Shown here: piece by piece, positions 10,166 through 20,915 of the stretch
How positions within the stretch are numbered: position 1 is the first letter of the stretch
Layout: the number at the start of each line of letters is the position of its first letter
Notes under the pieces: model-generated
What the model saw: only the letters and a program-made list of their open reading frames with translations
What the model was told of the DNA's origin: nothing
The model's database searches: none
Assembly (NCBI GenBank): GCA_903915035.1
Contig: CAIWRI010000045.1
Coordinates: 1-40,565 of the forward strand
DNA length: 40,565 nucleotides
Reading direction: 5' to 3'
From: an uncultured Nitrosomonadales bacterium
GTDB taxonomy: Bacteria; Pseudomonadota; Gammaproteobacteria; Burkholderiales; Gallionellaceae
Program-made: the position numbers and the translations under genes

Positions 10166-10196
10166 AGAAAAAGGACCTACATTTCTGTAAGTCCTT
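10166..10196 (-). terminator. Rho-independent terminator of tRNA-Phe
   Basis: On the minus strand a stem AAGGAC-x-TACA / TGTA-x-GTCCTT (one mismatch) is followed by a run of T, starting 9 bp after the tRNA 3' end. Position and structure fit a tRNA terminator. Confidence 0.7.
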
Positions 10197-10204
10197 GAAT
10201 TCTT

Positions 10205-10280
10205 TGGTGGCCCGGGGCGGAATCGAACCACCGACACAAGGATTTTCAATCCTCTGCTCTACCGACTGAGCTACCAGGCC
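10205..10280 (-). tRNA. tRNA-Phe (anticodon GAA)
   Basis: A 76-nt tRNA with encoded CCA end. The acceptor stem GGCCTGG pairs with CCGGGCC (one G-U), the D-arm contains AGCTCAGTCGGTAGAGC, the anticodon loop reads TTGAAAA with GAA, and the T-arm contains GGTTCGATTCC. It closely resembles E. coli tRNA-Phe. It has its own promoter and terminator, so it is a single-gene unit between groEL and recD. Confidence 0.97.
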
Positions 10281-10330
10281 ATTTTTATATCGCTACACTT
10301 TTACAGTGCTTTAACTCTGCGAAGTCGCGC

Positions 10331-10358
10331 ATTATACCGGGTTTTTCAGGAAGCGCAA
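10331..10358 (-). promoter_or_regulatory. Sigma-70 promoter of tRNA-Phe
   Basis: On the minus strand TTGCGC (10353-10358) and a perfect TATAAT (10331-10336) are spaced by 16 bp. The -10 box is followed by GCGCGAC, a GC-rich discriminator typical of stringently controlled stable-RNA promoters. The tRNA begins about 50 bp further on. Confidence 0.7.
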
Positions 10359-10377
10359 TAGATACTTCAATATAAAT

Positions 10378-10405
10378 GACAAACCCCGCCGTAGCGGGGT
10401 TTGTC
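10378..10405 (-). terminator. Strong hairpin after groEL
   Basis: A perfect 12-bp stem (GACAAACCCCGC / GCGGGGTTTGTC) has a 4-nt loop and begins about 30 bp after the groEL stop. The T-tract following it on the minus strand is short and broken, so it may act mainly as a 3' stability hairpin and only partly as a terminator. Being symmetrical, it could also act on plus-strand read-through. Confidence 0.65.
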
Positions 10406-10433
10406 AGATCAGCTAAATACCGGCTTAATCGAA

Positions 10434-12143
<1,710 letters not shown>

Positions 12144-12434
12144 TTAAAGTTCGACTACGCCGATGATGTCATCTTCGCGCATGGTCATGTATTCCTGACC
12201 GTCCATCTTGAAGGCTTGTCCGGCATATTTGCCAAACAACACGCGGTCACCGACTTTAACGGTCATGGCCTGCAATTTTCCATCATCTCCGACTTTGCCA
12301 TTGCCCACGGCGATAATTTCGCCTTGATCCGGCTTTTCGGTAGCTGCATCAGGAATAACGATACCAGATGCGGTTTTACGCTCTTCTTCCATACGCTTGA
12401 CGATGACGCGATCGTTCAAAGGACGAATCTTCAT
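12144..12434 (-). CDS. groS: Co-chaperonin GroES (10 kDa)
   Basis: GroES is the heptameric lid of the GroEL chamber. The protein is 96 aa, the usual length. It begins [18 protein letters not shown] and has the mobile-loop stretch [19 protein letters not shown] and the C-terminal segment [10 protein letters not shown] chose ATG 12434 because it matches the family start and has a GGAG ribosome site 8 nt upstream; the frame is open further upstream without family similarity. It is first gene of the groES-groEL operon. Confidence 0.97.
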   Translation of the reverse strand: MKIRPLNDRVIVKRMEEERKTASGIVIPDAATEKPDQGEIIAVGNGKVGDDGKLQAMTVKVGDRVLFGKYAGQAFKMDGQEYMTMREDDIIGVVEL

Positions 12435-12499
12435 ATTTATATCTCCAGTGGGTTGAATTAAATGCAGAGGTGAAGCGATGCTCCGCCTGCAAGCGCTAA

Positions 12500-12528
12500 C
12501 AATGGGGATAGCAGCTTGCCATTTCAAG
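12500..12528 (-). promoter_or_regulatory. Sigma-32 (RpoH) heat-shock promoter of groESL
   Basis: On the minus strand CTTGAAA (12522-12528), a 14-bp spacer, and CCCCATTG (12500-12507) match the RpoH consensus almost perfectly. It lies about 65 bp upstream of the groES start. I see no CIRCE element (TTAGCACTC-N9-GAGTGCTAA), so the sequence supports RpoH rather than HrcA control. Confidence 0.85.
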
Positions 12529-12542
12529 GGCGGAGGTCGTAT

Positions 12543-13793
12543 TTATTTTAGTTGAGGCAGTGCGATCTGGTTATCTTTGCTGTACTGGTAGTCATGAAAG
12601 ATATGCTCGGCACTCAGAATCTGATATGTGCCATCCGCGTTACGGTGCGTGGTGTCTTTCAGGCGATAGGTGTACTGCCCGCAAGTCCAGCAATCATAGT
12701 TGCGCATGTGCGTGCACAGACAGGTTTTGTCCATCACGGAAAGCTTTTTTGCTTCCGGATTTTCTGCAAGCACCCGGTTGTAGGCGTCAATGTAGGCGCA
12801 ACCGCCGTTACCATCGAGCAGATAACCATACGCCTCGCAGTTTGGACGAACGCCCGCACCGATAGACGGACTGGTGCTGATCATCCGCATAGGATAGCCG
12901 GTAGGGGAGGTGGTGTTCACTTCCATCTGCTCTTCTGTCGCCCTGTAGTATTCCTGCTGAACTTTTTCAGGAATACCGCATTCCGCAGCAACCGTGAAGC
13001 GGGTCGCAACCTGCACGCCGGCACAGCCTTTTTCCAGAAAGTCGACGGCATCCGTGCCGGTAAAAATGCCGCCTGCAGCGATGACCGGAATTGTCAGATG
13101 TTCGGCTTTCAGGTAAGCGATAATTTCAGCCACGATGGTATGCAAGTCATATTGCGCCCAGTCCATGCCAAACCCCAGATGTCCGCCGGCTAACGGGCCT
13201 TCAACTACCACGAAGTCCGGCAAACGTTCCAGACGGGCGGTCTTGCGCAGAAAAAGAATCAGCGCGCGTAAGGAAGATACGATGATGCCCAGTTTTGCAT
13301 CGCGAAAACGCGGGTTATCCTTCATCATCTCAAAAGAGCCCAGATGCAAACCGGCACTCAGGGTGATGCCTTCAATACCTGCATCCAGTGCACCGTTCAG
13401 GCGCACACGCAAGGTTTCACGCGGTGCGTTCATGGTGAGTTTTTCCATGCAGTTGACGAAAATCATGCCTTCGCCACGCTTGGCTTCCATCGTTTTGCTG
13501 ACGTGCAGGCGCGTCGCTTCAGCGACTTGACCCAAATCGAACTGCACGATGGATTTGTCTACCTGCTTGATGTTGAGCTTATATTGCTTTTGCTTGTCGC
13601 TGACGAACTTGGTCTTGTAACGACGATCAGTTACCGTCGGCAACATCGCATCGGAAATATGTCCGATCCCGCCCAGTCGTGCTGCTTCCAGCGCTAATTC
13701 AGCGGTAGAGATATCTACCCCCATACCGCCTATTATTACCGGCACCACTTCACGTTGCCCTAAGCGCAGGCGGAAATCATCTACACATTTCAT
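12543..13793 (-). CDS. NPD/nitronate monooxygenase-family flavoprotein with a Cys-rich C-terminus
   Basis: This is an FMN-dependent TIM-barrel protein of the 2-nitropropane dioxygenase family (PF03060), whose members oxidise alkyl nitronates or act as flavin oxidoreductases. Visible features are the N-terminal PVIIGGMGVDIS, EGPLAGGHLGFG (family His loop), and the phosphate-binding part IPVIAAGGIFTG with GVQVATRF. The last 60 residues carry C358-x-C360-x7-C368-x2-C371, which could bind a metal or Fe-S cluster; this is not typical of the textbook enzymes. I chose ATG 13793 (416 aa) because GGAGG lies 9 nt upstream; an in-frame ATG at 13820 would add 9 residues. It ends only 15 bp before the groES promoter with no terminator seen, so read-through into groESL is possible. 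The substrate is unknown. Confidence 0.8.
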   Translation of the reverse strand: MKCVDDFRLRLGQREVVPVIIGGMGVDISTAELALEAARLGGIGHISDAMLPTVTDRRYKTKFVSDKQKQYKLNIKQVDKSIVQFDLGQVAEATRLHVSKTMEAKRGEGMIFVNCMEKLTMNAPRETLRVRLNGALDAGIEGITLSAGLHLGSFEMMKDNPRFRDAKLGIIVSSLRALILFLRKTARLERLPDFVVVEGPLAGGHLGFGMDWAQYDLHTIVAEIIAYLKAEHLTIPVIAAGGIFTGTDAVDFLEKGCAGVQVATRFTVAAECGIPEKVQQEYYRATEEQMEVNTTSPTGYPMRMISTSPSIGAGVRPNCEAYGYLLDGNGGCAYIDAYNRVLAENPEAKKLSVMDKTCLCTHMRNYDCWTCGQYTYRLKDTTHRNADGTYQILSAEHIFHDYQYSKDNQIALPQLK

Positions 13794-13820
13794 TACTGCC
13801 ATCCTCCAACTGTCGCTCAT

Positions 13821-14019
13821 GGTTTCTGAGCGTTATAAATTATTATTAATACACTAAGTTGCTAAGGATGCCACAGATAGGATAATACTCAAAGCAAAAA
13901 GCAGGATTGGTGAAAAAATAAGTATAGTAATCAGCATGCAATGCAAGGTTAATACATCAGAAATTGCCGCGCATTGCATCTGAAAACTAGGTTGAGAATA
14001 AATTCAAACTGACTGATTT
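13821..14019. other. AT-rich spacer between the NPD gene and argH
   Basis: About 200 bp of AT-rich DNA with no ORF. It should hold the promoter of the minus-strand NPD gene and the 3' end of the argH transcript. I could not identify clear boxes or a terminator. Confidence 0.4.
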
Positions 14020-15402
14020 TTAGTTGCTCCGTGCTCTGACAATTGCAGCTCTCACCTGATTGGGAGCGGTGCCACCGATATGATTGCGGCTGGCGAGTGA
14101 ACCTTCCAGTGACAGAACCTGATAAATATCGTCTTCGATCAGTGTTGAAAAATCTTTCAATTCGGCAAGACTAATGTTGGACAGATCACAGCCGCGCTGT
14201 TCAGCAAAGCGCACAGCCAGTGCCACGGCTTCATGGGCATCGCGGAACGGCAGTCCTTTTTTGACCAGATAATCCGCCAGATCCGTCGCGGTGGCATAAC
14301 CTTGCAGTGCCGCACGGCGCATGGCTTCGGGTTTGACAGTGATGCCGGAAATCATGTCTGCATAAATGCGCAAGGTTTGCGTGAGCGTGTCTACCGTATC
14401 AAACAATGGTTCCTTGTCTTCCTGATTGTCCTTGTTGTAGGCCAGAGGTTGCCCCTTCATCAGTGTCAGCAAGGCGATCAGATGTCCGTTCACGCGGCCT
14501 GTCTTGCCGCGCACCAGTTCAGGTACATCGGGATTTTTCTTCTGCGGCATGATGGAAGAGCCGGTGCAAAAGCGATCGGCAATGTCGATGAAGCCGACCA
14601 TCGGACTCATCCATAAAATCAATTCCTCTGAGCAGCGTGACAGATGCGTCATGATCAGTGCAGCAGCAGCGGTAAATTCGATGGCGAAATCGCGGTCGGA
14701 TACCGCATCCAGTGAGTTTTCGCATACGCCTTCAAAACCCAGCAGTTTTGCGACCATCTCGCGATTGATAGGATAGCTGGTGCCTGCCAGGGCTGCGGCA
14801 CCCAGAGGCAGTTGGTTCACGCGGCGGCGCGTATCGTGCAAGCGCCCGGCATCGCGCTTCAACATTTCGTAATACGCCATCAGATGATGTGCGAAGCTGA
14901 TCGGTTGAGCTACCTGTAAATGCGTAAAGCCCGGCATGATGGTGTCGGTATGTTTTTCAGCCAGATCAAGAAATGAATTTTGCAAGGCTTTGATCAACAC
15001 CAGCAGTTCATCTATTGCATGACGCAAATACAGCCTGATATCGGTCGCCACCTGGTCGTTGCGCGAGCGCCCAGTATGCAGTCGCTTACCGGCATCTCCT
15101 ACCAGCGTGGTCAGACGTTTTTCGATATTCAGATGCACATCTTCCAGATCCAGCGACCAGACAAAGTCTCCGTTGAGGATTTCGCTTTCAATTGTCGCTA
15201 GTCCCTGTCTGATATCTGCCAAATCTGATGCTGCGATGATGCCGCAAGCTGACAGCATCTGCGCGTGTGCCAGAGAACCCTGAATATCGAACAGCGCCAG
15301 TTTTTGGTCGAAATCGACCGATGCGGTGTAACGTTTGACCAACTCTGCGACGGGTTCTGAAAAACGTCCCGACCAGGTGTCATTATTTTGTATGCTTGCC
15401 AT
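14020..15402 (-). CDS. argH: Argininosuccinate lyase
   Basis: ArgH is the last enzyme of arginine synthesis; it splits argininosuccinate into arginine and fumarate and works as a cytoplasmic tetramer. The protein is 460 aa, normal for the family. It begins [18 protein letters not shown], contains [28 protein letters not shown], and the fumarase/aspartase signature [11 protein letters not shown] with the catalytic serine loop. I chose ATG 15402 because the family begins at this point; the frame is open to 15462 but the extra 20 residues are unlike ArgH. Neighbours are not arginine genes, as is usual for argH in this group. Confidence 0.97.
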   Translation of the reverse strand: MASIQNNDTWSGRFSEPVAELVKRYTASVDFDQKLALFDIQGSLAHAQMLSACGIIAASDLADIRQGLATIESEILNGDFVWSLDLEDVHLNIEKRLTTLVGDAGKRLHTGRSRNDQVATDIRLYLRHAIDELLVLIKALQNSFLDLAEKHTDTIMPGFTHLQVAQPISFAHHLMAYYEMLKRDAGRLHDTRRRVNQLPLGAAALAGTSYPINREMVAKLLGFEGVCENSLDAVSDRDFAIEFTAAAALIMTHLSRCSEELILWMSPMVGFIDIADRFCTGSSIMPQKKNPDVPELVRGKTGRVNGHLIALLTLMKGQPLAYNKDNQEDKEPLFDTVDTLTQTLRIYADMISGITVKPEAMRRAALQGYATATDLADYLVKKGLPFRDAHEAVALAVRFAEQRGCDLSNISLAELKDFSTLIEDDIYQVLSLEGSLASRNHIGGTAPNQVRAAIVRARSN

Positions 15403-15565
15403 GTCAAAAGTCCGGATATAAAGTACGGCTGCCAAATAAAGGCAAAAAGGCGATGTCGCCATAAATAAGGCGCGCAGTATAAAACAAAATCCTCTGTCAG
15501 GTGCATATGTATGTTTATGCAGGAGTTTTTATTGACCTTTTGCTACGAAAATTCTGACTTACAGA

Positions 15566-16987
15566 CTATTTTTTATTTTGTTCCGCCTGTACTTTACGCA
15601 GGTCATGCAAATCGGACTCGATGATGGATAGCTGATAAAAACTTCCTCCGCTGCGCTTTGCAATTTCAAGCTGTTGAATTGCGCTGAGCAGATTCCCTTG
15701 CCAGGCATAGCTGTATGCTTGCGCCTGATGTTGTTCAAATGGCATTTTTAACTGGCCATAACAGCGCGCCTGCAAATCGTAGAGCGCAATGTCAGCGGGG
15801 TGCAGGGTGACTTGATCGGCCAGCAGCTTGGCCACCGTATCAGCCTGATTGCTTTTTAGCAGCAGGTCTATATAGTCATAAAACAAGGCGCGATGCTGGG
15901 GAAAATTCAGCACGGCAGTCCGGTAAAAATCCTGCGTATCCGTATCACGGGCAGCGAGTTTCACTTGACCTGCTAGCGTTACTATCATCGCGTTGTTTAC
16001 TGCCGGAGTATGTTTTAAAAGAATCTCCAGTTCTGTTCTGGCGCGATCGATTTGCTTGTTACGCAGTAGTGAACTGATCAGGCCATATCGTTGAACGACC
16101 GGATTACCAAATTTATGTGTGGTCAGGGCATCGTTGAAATAGCGTACTGCATCTCTGGCCGTTTTCTGTGAGCCGAAGAGTTTCGTGCGCACCAGTTGAA
16201 AATTCAGGCTATCCGGCAATAACAAATAAGGCTGTTTGTTTACCCTGTTTTCAATATCGGCGATACGGTCGCTGGTCACCGGATGGGTACGCAGGTAGTT
16301 GGGTGCATTACCATCGATCAGGCGGGTTGCCCGTTGCAGTCGTTCGAGAAACTCAGGCATGGCATGGGTGTTGAATCCCGCTTTTAACAGCGTTTCAAAG
16401 CCGATACGATCGGCTTCCTGCTCATGTTCGCGGGTGAAATCCAGCTGTTTTTGCATGCTATGCGCTGTGACGCCTGCTATGGTGGCTTGAGTCGCATTAG
16501 GGTTGTTGCGTGCGGCCAGGATCGCGACTGCAATCGCGGCCATCGTCATCATCGTGTCTCCTTGTGACGACGCAACCATGCGGGCCAGATGGTGTTGGGT
16601 GACGTGAGCGATTTCGTGAGCTAATACCGAGGCCAGTTCTGATTCACTCTCAGTGAGCAGGAGCAGGCCGGCATTAACGCCGATAAAGCCGCCCGGCAGC
16701 GCAAAGGCGTTGATGCTGTCGTCATTGACGGCAAAAAACTCGAATTCGAGCGCGGGTTCATTGCAAAAACCAGCCAGTTTGACGCCTATCTGATTCAGGT
16801 ATTCGTTGATTTCCGGATCATCCAGATATTGTTTACCTGCGCGTATCTGCATCAGGCTTTGTTGACCGATTTCACGTTCCTGCATTGGATTGATGGCAGC
16901 TTGCGATACATCGCCAAGATCGGGCAATCCCTCGCACAGAGCATTATGGGAAAAGCATAATAAGAGAACCCAAAGCAATTTTTTCAT
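15566..16987 (-). CDS. Periplasmic M48 metalloprotease with C-terminal repeats, BepA-like
   Basis: BepA-type proteases help quality control of outer-membrane beta-barrel assembly in the periplasm. The protein is 473 aa (E. coli BepA about 487). It starts with a signal peptide (MKKLLWVLLLCFSHNALC, cleavage likely near residue 18). The zinc motif HEIAH is at residues 124-128, with HEQEADRIG downstream giving the third ligand Glu. FALPGGFIGVNAGLL precedes the zinc helix as in the family. The last 200 residues look like TPR-type helical repeats. I chose ATG 16987 so that the protein begins with the signal peptide; ATG 16996 would add MSA. It is divergent from the rhodanese gene. Confidence 0.88.
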   Translation of the reverse strand: MKKLLWVLLLCFSHNALCEGLPDLGDVSQAAINPMQEREIGQQSLMQIRAGKQYLDDPEINEYLNQIGVKLAGFCNEPALEFEFFAVNDDSINAFALPGGFIGVNAGLLLLTESESELASVLAHEIAHVTQHHLARMVASSQGDTMMTMAAIAVAILAARNNPNATQATIAGVTAHSMQKQLDFTREHEQEADRIGFETLLKAGFNTHAMPEFLERLQRATRLIDGNAPNYLRTHPVTSDRIADIENRVNKQPYLLLPDSLNFQLVRTKLFGSQKTARDAVRYFNDALTTHKFGNPVVQRYGLISSLLRNKQIDRARTELEILLKHTPAVNNAMIVTLAGQVKLAARDTDTQDFYRTAVLNFPQHRALFYDYIDLLLKSNQADTVAKLLADQVTLHPADIALYDLQARCYGQLKMPFEQHQAQAYSYAWQGNLLSAIQQLEIAKRSGGSFYQLSIIESDLHDLRKVQAEQNKK

Positions 16988-17002
16988 AGCCGACATTTTA
17001 TC

Positions 17003-17085
17003 AGATTCAGGATTCAGGATTCGGGAAGAGGGAAGGACGGGAAGAGTAAACTGTTTCACCTTTCACCTTGCTCCTGTATTGACTG
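17003..17085. repeat. Short direct-repeat cluster, dispersed-repeat type
   Basis: The spacer before the BepA-like gene contains GATTCAG repeated nearly in tandem (17003-17020), a purine-rich stretch of GGGAAGAG/GGAAGG words (17021-17046), and a doubled TTTCACC (17056-17072). The composition differs from the surrounding genes. It resembles the purine-rich insert inside valS at 27349-27391, suggesting one dispersed family. Confidence 0.55.
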
Positions 17086-17148
17086 GACTTTACTGCAAAA
17101 AATGCGCAAAATTCACTCCTCTCAACGATGAAGTACAGGAATAACGAC

Positions 17149-17463
17149 GTGAACGATTTTAAAAATATAACGGCTGCAGCATTGGTGGCAATGTTGCAGC
17201 AAGGCCGGGTTAAATTAATCGACGTGCGCACGGATGCTGAAATTTCTCGCGGCAGGATTCCGCAGAGTGATGCATTGCCATTGCATTTGTTGCCGTTACG
17301 TCTGAGTGAGCTGGATAAAAATGCAACGACAGTTTTTTATTGTCATGTGGGCGGACGCTCTGCGCAGGCTGCTGCATTTGCTGCGGGCAATGGTTTTACC
17401 GATGTCTATAATCTGCAAGGCGGCATCACCGCCTGGGCGCATGCCGGTCAGGCTATCGTATGA
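17149..17463 (+). CDS. Single-domain rhodanese-like sulfurtransferase
   Basis: Rhodanese-domain proteins carry sulfane sulfur on an active-site cysteine. The protein is 104 aa from GTG 17149. C65 lies in the loop FYCHVGGRSAQAA (Cys-x4-Arg-Ser), the standard active-site form. LIDVRTDAEISRGRIPQS is the N-terminal CH2A-like motif and GGITAWAHAG the C-terminal one. I chose the GTG because AGGAA lies about 9 nt upstream; an ATG at 17128 would add 7 residues but has no ribosome site. The stop overlaps the tusA-like start by 4 bp, so the two are translationally coupled; a sulfur-relay role is inferred from this pairing. Confidence 0.88.
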   Translation: MNDFKNITAAALVAMLQQGRVKLIDVRTDAEISRGRIPQSDALPLHLLPLRLSELDKNATTVFYCHVGGRSAQAAAFAAGNGFTDVYNLQGGITAWAHAGQAIV

Positions 17464-17705
17464 TGGATGACAAAGGACATCCGTTTGATGTCGAGTTGGA
17501 TGCTCGCAATATGGCTTGTCCTATGCCTATTTTGCGCACCCATAAGTCCTTATCACAAATGAGCAGTGGTCAAGTGTTGCGTGTTGTAGCGACAGATAAA
17601 GCGGCACCTAAAGACTTTGAGGCATTTTGCCGTCAGACCGGGAATGAACTGCTCTCAATGAGCGAGCAAAATGGTGAGCATTGCTTTTATCTGCGCAGAC
17701 GTTAA
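17460..17705 (+). CDS. TusA/SirA-family sulfur carrier protein
   Basis: TusA-family proteins accept a persulfide on a conserved cysteine and pass it on, for tRNA thiolation, molybdenum cofactor or sulfur oxidation. The protein is 81 aa. The family signature ELDARNMACPMPILRT is visible with the acceptor C20 in CPMP. VLRVVATDKAAPKDFEAFC and the C-terminal CFYLRRR complete the two-layer fold. The start overlaps the rhodanese stop (ATGATG gives two possible Met codons, 17460 or 17463). Pairing with a rhodanese suggests direct sulfur transfer between the two. Which pathway it feeds cannot be told from this window. Confidence 0.9.
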   Translation: MMDDKGHPFDVELDARNMACPMPILRTHKSLSQMSSGQVLRVVATDKAAPKDFEAFCRQTGNELLSMSEQNGEHCFYLRRR

Positions 17706-17828
17706 TAACACCGAACCGATTCATAATCAGGAGGTTGTGCAGCAGTGGCTTGGATGACCGAGATCGACTTTCGAGGCGGAACGAGACCTGTTTCGGCTCA
17801 AGCAGATAGCTTGCATGGCTATCCCAGC
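17706..17828. other. Convergent spacer after tusA-like gene
   Basis: 123 bp between two converging genes. No convincing terminator with a T-run is visible for either side, and no gene. Confidence 0.4.
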
Positions 17829-20800
17829 TCACAGCATGTTATGCCTGAACACCTGTACATTGTCGCGCCCCGCCTGCTTGGCTGCATACATGGCGACATC
17901 GGCATGCTTGATCAGTACCGTTTCATTTTCGCCCTGTTCCGGAAATAAGGCGATGCCGATGCTGGAGGAAATATGTAACTCCATTCCTCCCACTAGCATG
18001 GTCCGATTGAGTGCAAGGCGTATCTTCTCTGCGACAAATAACGTATCAATTTCCGAATCAACCTCAGATAGTAATACAATAAATTCATCGCCACCAACAC
18101 GGGCTACCGTGTCCGATGCCCGAATACAGAGCTGCATGCGTTTGGCAGCTTCAATTAAGACCTGATCACCCAGGGCGTGACCATAGGTGTCGTTAACCGG
18201 TTTGAATTTGTCAAGATCAATAAACATCAAGCCCACATGGAAGAGTCCCCTTTTTGCGGAAAAAAGTGCTTGCTTTAGCCTGTCTCTGAGCAAAGATCGA
18301 TTGGGCAAATTGGTTAGAGGATCGTAGGTCGCGAGGTGAGCCATCCTTTTTTCCGTCAACTTGCGTTCGCTGATATCAATAAAAGTAGTGACCGAACCCA
18401 TGATCACGTCATCAATGATAATCGGGCGTGACCAGTATTCCACAGGAATAGCTATGCCTGACTTATGCCAGAACACCTCTTCTGTACAGTGAATATTCTC
18501 ATTGTGATGGTGGGCCGCATAGATCCGGCATTCAACAGCAGGATAAGGCATGCCATCCGCATGAGTATGTTGGATGACGTCATGAATATGACGCCCGATT
18601 AGTTCACTGGAACTTGTATAGCCTAAAATTCGTAAAAATGATTCATTGACAAAATTACAGTTACCGTTGATATCCACACCGTAAGCACCTTCCGCCATAG
18701 ATTGCAGTAAGGAGCTCATTTTCTGATTTGAATAGCGTAAGGCCGTTTCAGTCTCCATACGTCCGGTAATGTCGCTGAAAGTCGAGACATAATTGACGAG
18801 CATGTTATCTGCATTTTTTACTGCGGTGATGATGAGATGTTCAGGATAATCTTCACCATTTTTGCGTCGATTCCAGATGTTTCCACTCCAGGTGCCTGTA
18901 GCGACGATACTGTCCCACATCGCGGCAAAAAAATCGGCATTATGTTTCCCCGAGCTGAGTATTCGTGGATTCTTACCGATCACTTCTTCGGCGGCGTAGC
19001 CGGTGATGGTGGTAAAGGCGCTGTTAACACGAAGTATTTCGTTGTTGGCATTACTGATCAGAATGCCTTCATCCGATTCAAAGGCGGTAGCTGTAATATT
19101 CAACTCAAGTTTCAGCTTTTGCGATTCACGCAAATAAATCACTATTGCTGAGACGGCAATGATCAACATGCCGCCGGCACTTGCCAGCAGAAAACAAAGC
19201 CAATATTTTTCAGTTGTAAAACGAAGCAAGTCATTCAGCGGGGTGTGCACGTAAATGTTAATGCCATTTTCTGTCAGGGCCCTGGATGCAAACATGACAG
19301 GCGGGGCTTTTTCATCGATCAATACCAGCGAAGCATGATTTTCCCAGGGTGTGAATTTCAATGGTTTAAGTTCGCTGCGCTTGTAGAGTAATAATTTGTC
19401 TTTTCCAGATAAATTAACGACCGTTGCATCAGGCAGATAGCGAAGCTCGAATTGCTTGTCCTGCGCCATGACGATGACCCCGTTGGCATCCGTGATGTAG
19501 ACATTAGCCGATTTAGTCCAGCGGGCGAGTTTATTGACATCACGCTTAACTACCACCGCACCGATAAAGCGCCCTGCATCGAAAACAGGGCTGGCATAAA
19601 ACAGGCCAGGCTGGTTGGTTGCCCGTCCTACCGCATATTGGTGTCCCTGTTGCCCTGCACGCGCCTGTTTGAAATACAGGCGATCAGACAAATCCACTCC
19701 GACTATGCTTCCTGACTCCGCGATATTGCTCGAAGCAATGCACTCACCCGCCGCATCAAGGATAAATATCACATCGGCAGCAAACCGACTGCTTGCATAA
19801 TCAAGTGTCTGACTCAGCTCGACCAGCGCTTTGTCCCGGGACCAGCGTTGTTTGCGTTTTTCATAACTTAAAGTAGTCGGCAAACTATTGGCACCGAAGC
19901 TGCGCAAGGTGTCAACCACCGCTGTTTCACGGGCAAATACCTGTGCTGTCCCGTTGAGCAGTTTCAGACTTTCGGTAATATTGCCGGTAATACTCTCCAG
20001 TTTTTGCGCGTTGCGCAGCGATTCCTGATGAATCAAGTCATCGGCAAGGCGGTTATGATAATCTTCTGCTATAAACCATGAAACGCCTATCCATATAGTA
20101 AGCAACAGACAGGGTAACTTACACAGGCGAACCGTAGAAAATACATTATTTCGACTGAAATAAGTCGCAATCAGGGTGAGGACGGTAATTAGGCCGGTTG
20201 CGATCAGTACAATTAGCGCAAGCAAGCCGGGGGATATGCTGGATGAAGCTGTTACGATATCTGTGCCGCGAATGAAATAGGCGGAAGCTATTGCGGTGTA
20301 GTGCATGCCGGAAACGGCTAAGCCCATCACCACCGCGCTTAGCAGCCTCACACCGACATTCTGGCGCAGTGTTTTGAATCTGAATTCGATCCACAAGGCG
20401 AGTGTCGCCAGTACGATGGCAACCAAGACGGACAACAGAAACAACCCGGTGTCATAACGGATCAGGCCGTTAAAATGCATAGCCGCCATGCCTGAATAGT
20501 GCATCGCACTTATCCCTGCGCCAAACAATAGTCCGCCTGATACAAGTTGCACAGCGGACAACTTATCGCGGCTGATTATTTGAATCGCCAGGGTACTGGC
20601 AAGAACAGCAGGAATCATCGACAGTAAGGTGGTGACAGGATCGTAATTGCTTGAGCACGGCAGGCTGAAGGCCAGCATACCGATAAAATGCATTGCCCAT
20701 ATACCAAGACCAAAGCACAACCCTCCGCCTGCAATACAGAGTTGCCTTGTTCTGGCTTTGGTGATTATGGAAACACGCAGGGAAACCAATAGCGAAGCGT

Positions 20801-20915
20801 AAGCGGTGAGTATCGCAACGAAAATTGACAGGCCGACAAGAATCGGGTTGTAATTCCCCATGTAAAGCACGCTGCCGTCAGGGGGCGAAACAATCAGATG
20901 TAATAAATTAATCAT
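17829..20915 (-). CDS. Membrane diguanylate cyclase: MHYT-Cache-PAS-PAS-GGDEF
   Basis: This 1028-aa inner-membrane sensor makes cyclic di-GMP. Residues 1-240 form a seven-helix MHYT domain with the three motifs AMHFIGM (74-80), AMHYSGM (137-143) and GMHYTA (203-208), thought to bind copper or sense O2/NO-type ligands. A further helix near 250-290 leads into a periplasmic double-Cache-like domain (about 300-555), then a helix near 575. Two PAS domains follow (about 590-710 and 715-840). The C-terminal cyclase has GGDEF at 941-945 and an intact product-inhibition site RASD at 932-935, so it should be active and feedback-controlled. No EAL domain follows. The first start is kept because MHYT proteins usually begin with a short PP-containing leader as here. 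It stands alone on minus. Confidence 0.92.
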   Translation of the reverse strand: MINLLHLIVSPPDGSVLYMGNYNPILVGLSIFVAILTAYASLLVSLRVSIITKARTRQLCIAGGGLCFGLGIWAMHFIGMLAFSLPCSSNYDPVTTLLSMIPAVLASTLAIQIISRDKLSAVQLVSGGLLFGAGISAMHYSGMAAMHFNGLIRYDTGLFLLSVLVAIVLATLALWIEFRFKTLRQNVGVRLLSAVVMGLAVSGMHYTAIASAYFIRGTDIVTASSSISPGLLALIVLIATGLITVLTLIATYFSRNNVFSTVRLCKLPCLLLTIWIGVSWFIAEDYHNRLADDLIHQESLRNAQKLESITGNITESLKLLNGTAQVFARETAVVDTLRSFGANSLPTTLSYEKRKQRWSRDKALVELSQTLDYASSRFAADVIFILDAAGECIASSNIAESGSIVGVDLSDRLYFKQARAGQQGHQYAVGRATNQPGLFYASPVFDAGRFIGAVVVKRDVNKLARWTKSANVYITDANGVIVMAQDKQFELRYLPDATVVNLSGKDKLLLYKRSELKPLKFTPWENHASLVLIDEKAPPVMFASRALTENGINIYVHTPLNDLLRFTTEKYWLCFLLASAGGMLIIAVSAIVIYLRESQKLKLELNITATAFESDEGILISNANNEILRVNSAFTTITGYAAEEVIGKNPRILSSGKHNADFFAAMWDSIVATGTWSGNIWNRRKNGEDYPEHLIITAVKNADNMLVNYVSTFSDITGRMETETALRYSNQKMSSLLQSMAEGAYGVDINGNCNFVNESFLRILGYTSSSELIGRHIHDVIQHTHADGMPYPAVECRIYAAHHHNENIHCTEEVFWHKSGIAIPVEYWSRPIIIDDVIMGSVTTFIDISERKLTEKRMAHLATYDPLTNLPNRSLLRDRLKQALFSAKRGLFHVGLMFIDLDKFKPVNDTYGHALGDQVLIEAAKRMQLCIRASDTVARVGGDEFIVLLSEVDSEIDTLFVAEKIRLALNRTMLVGGMELHISSSIGIALFPEQGENETVLIKHADVAMYAAKQAGRDNVQVFRHNML

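Noticed and set aside
10205..10280. tRNA-Phe as an integration site for a mobile island
   Set aside because: No integrase, duplicated tRNA 3' end or foreign block lies beside it; recBCD and groESL flank it directly.
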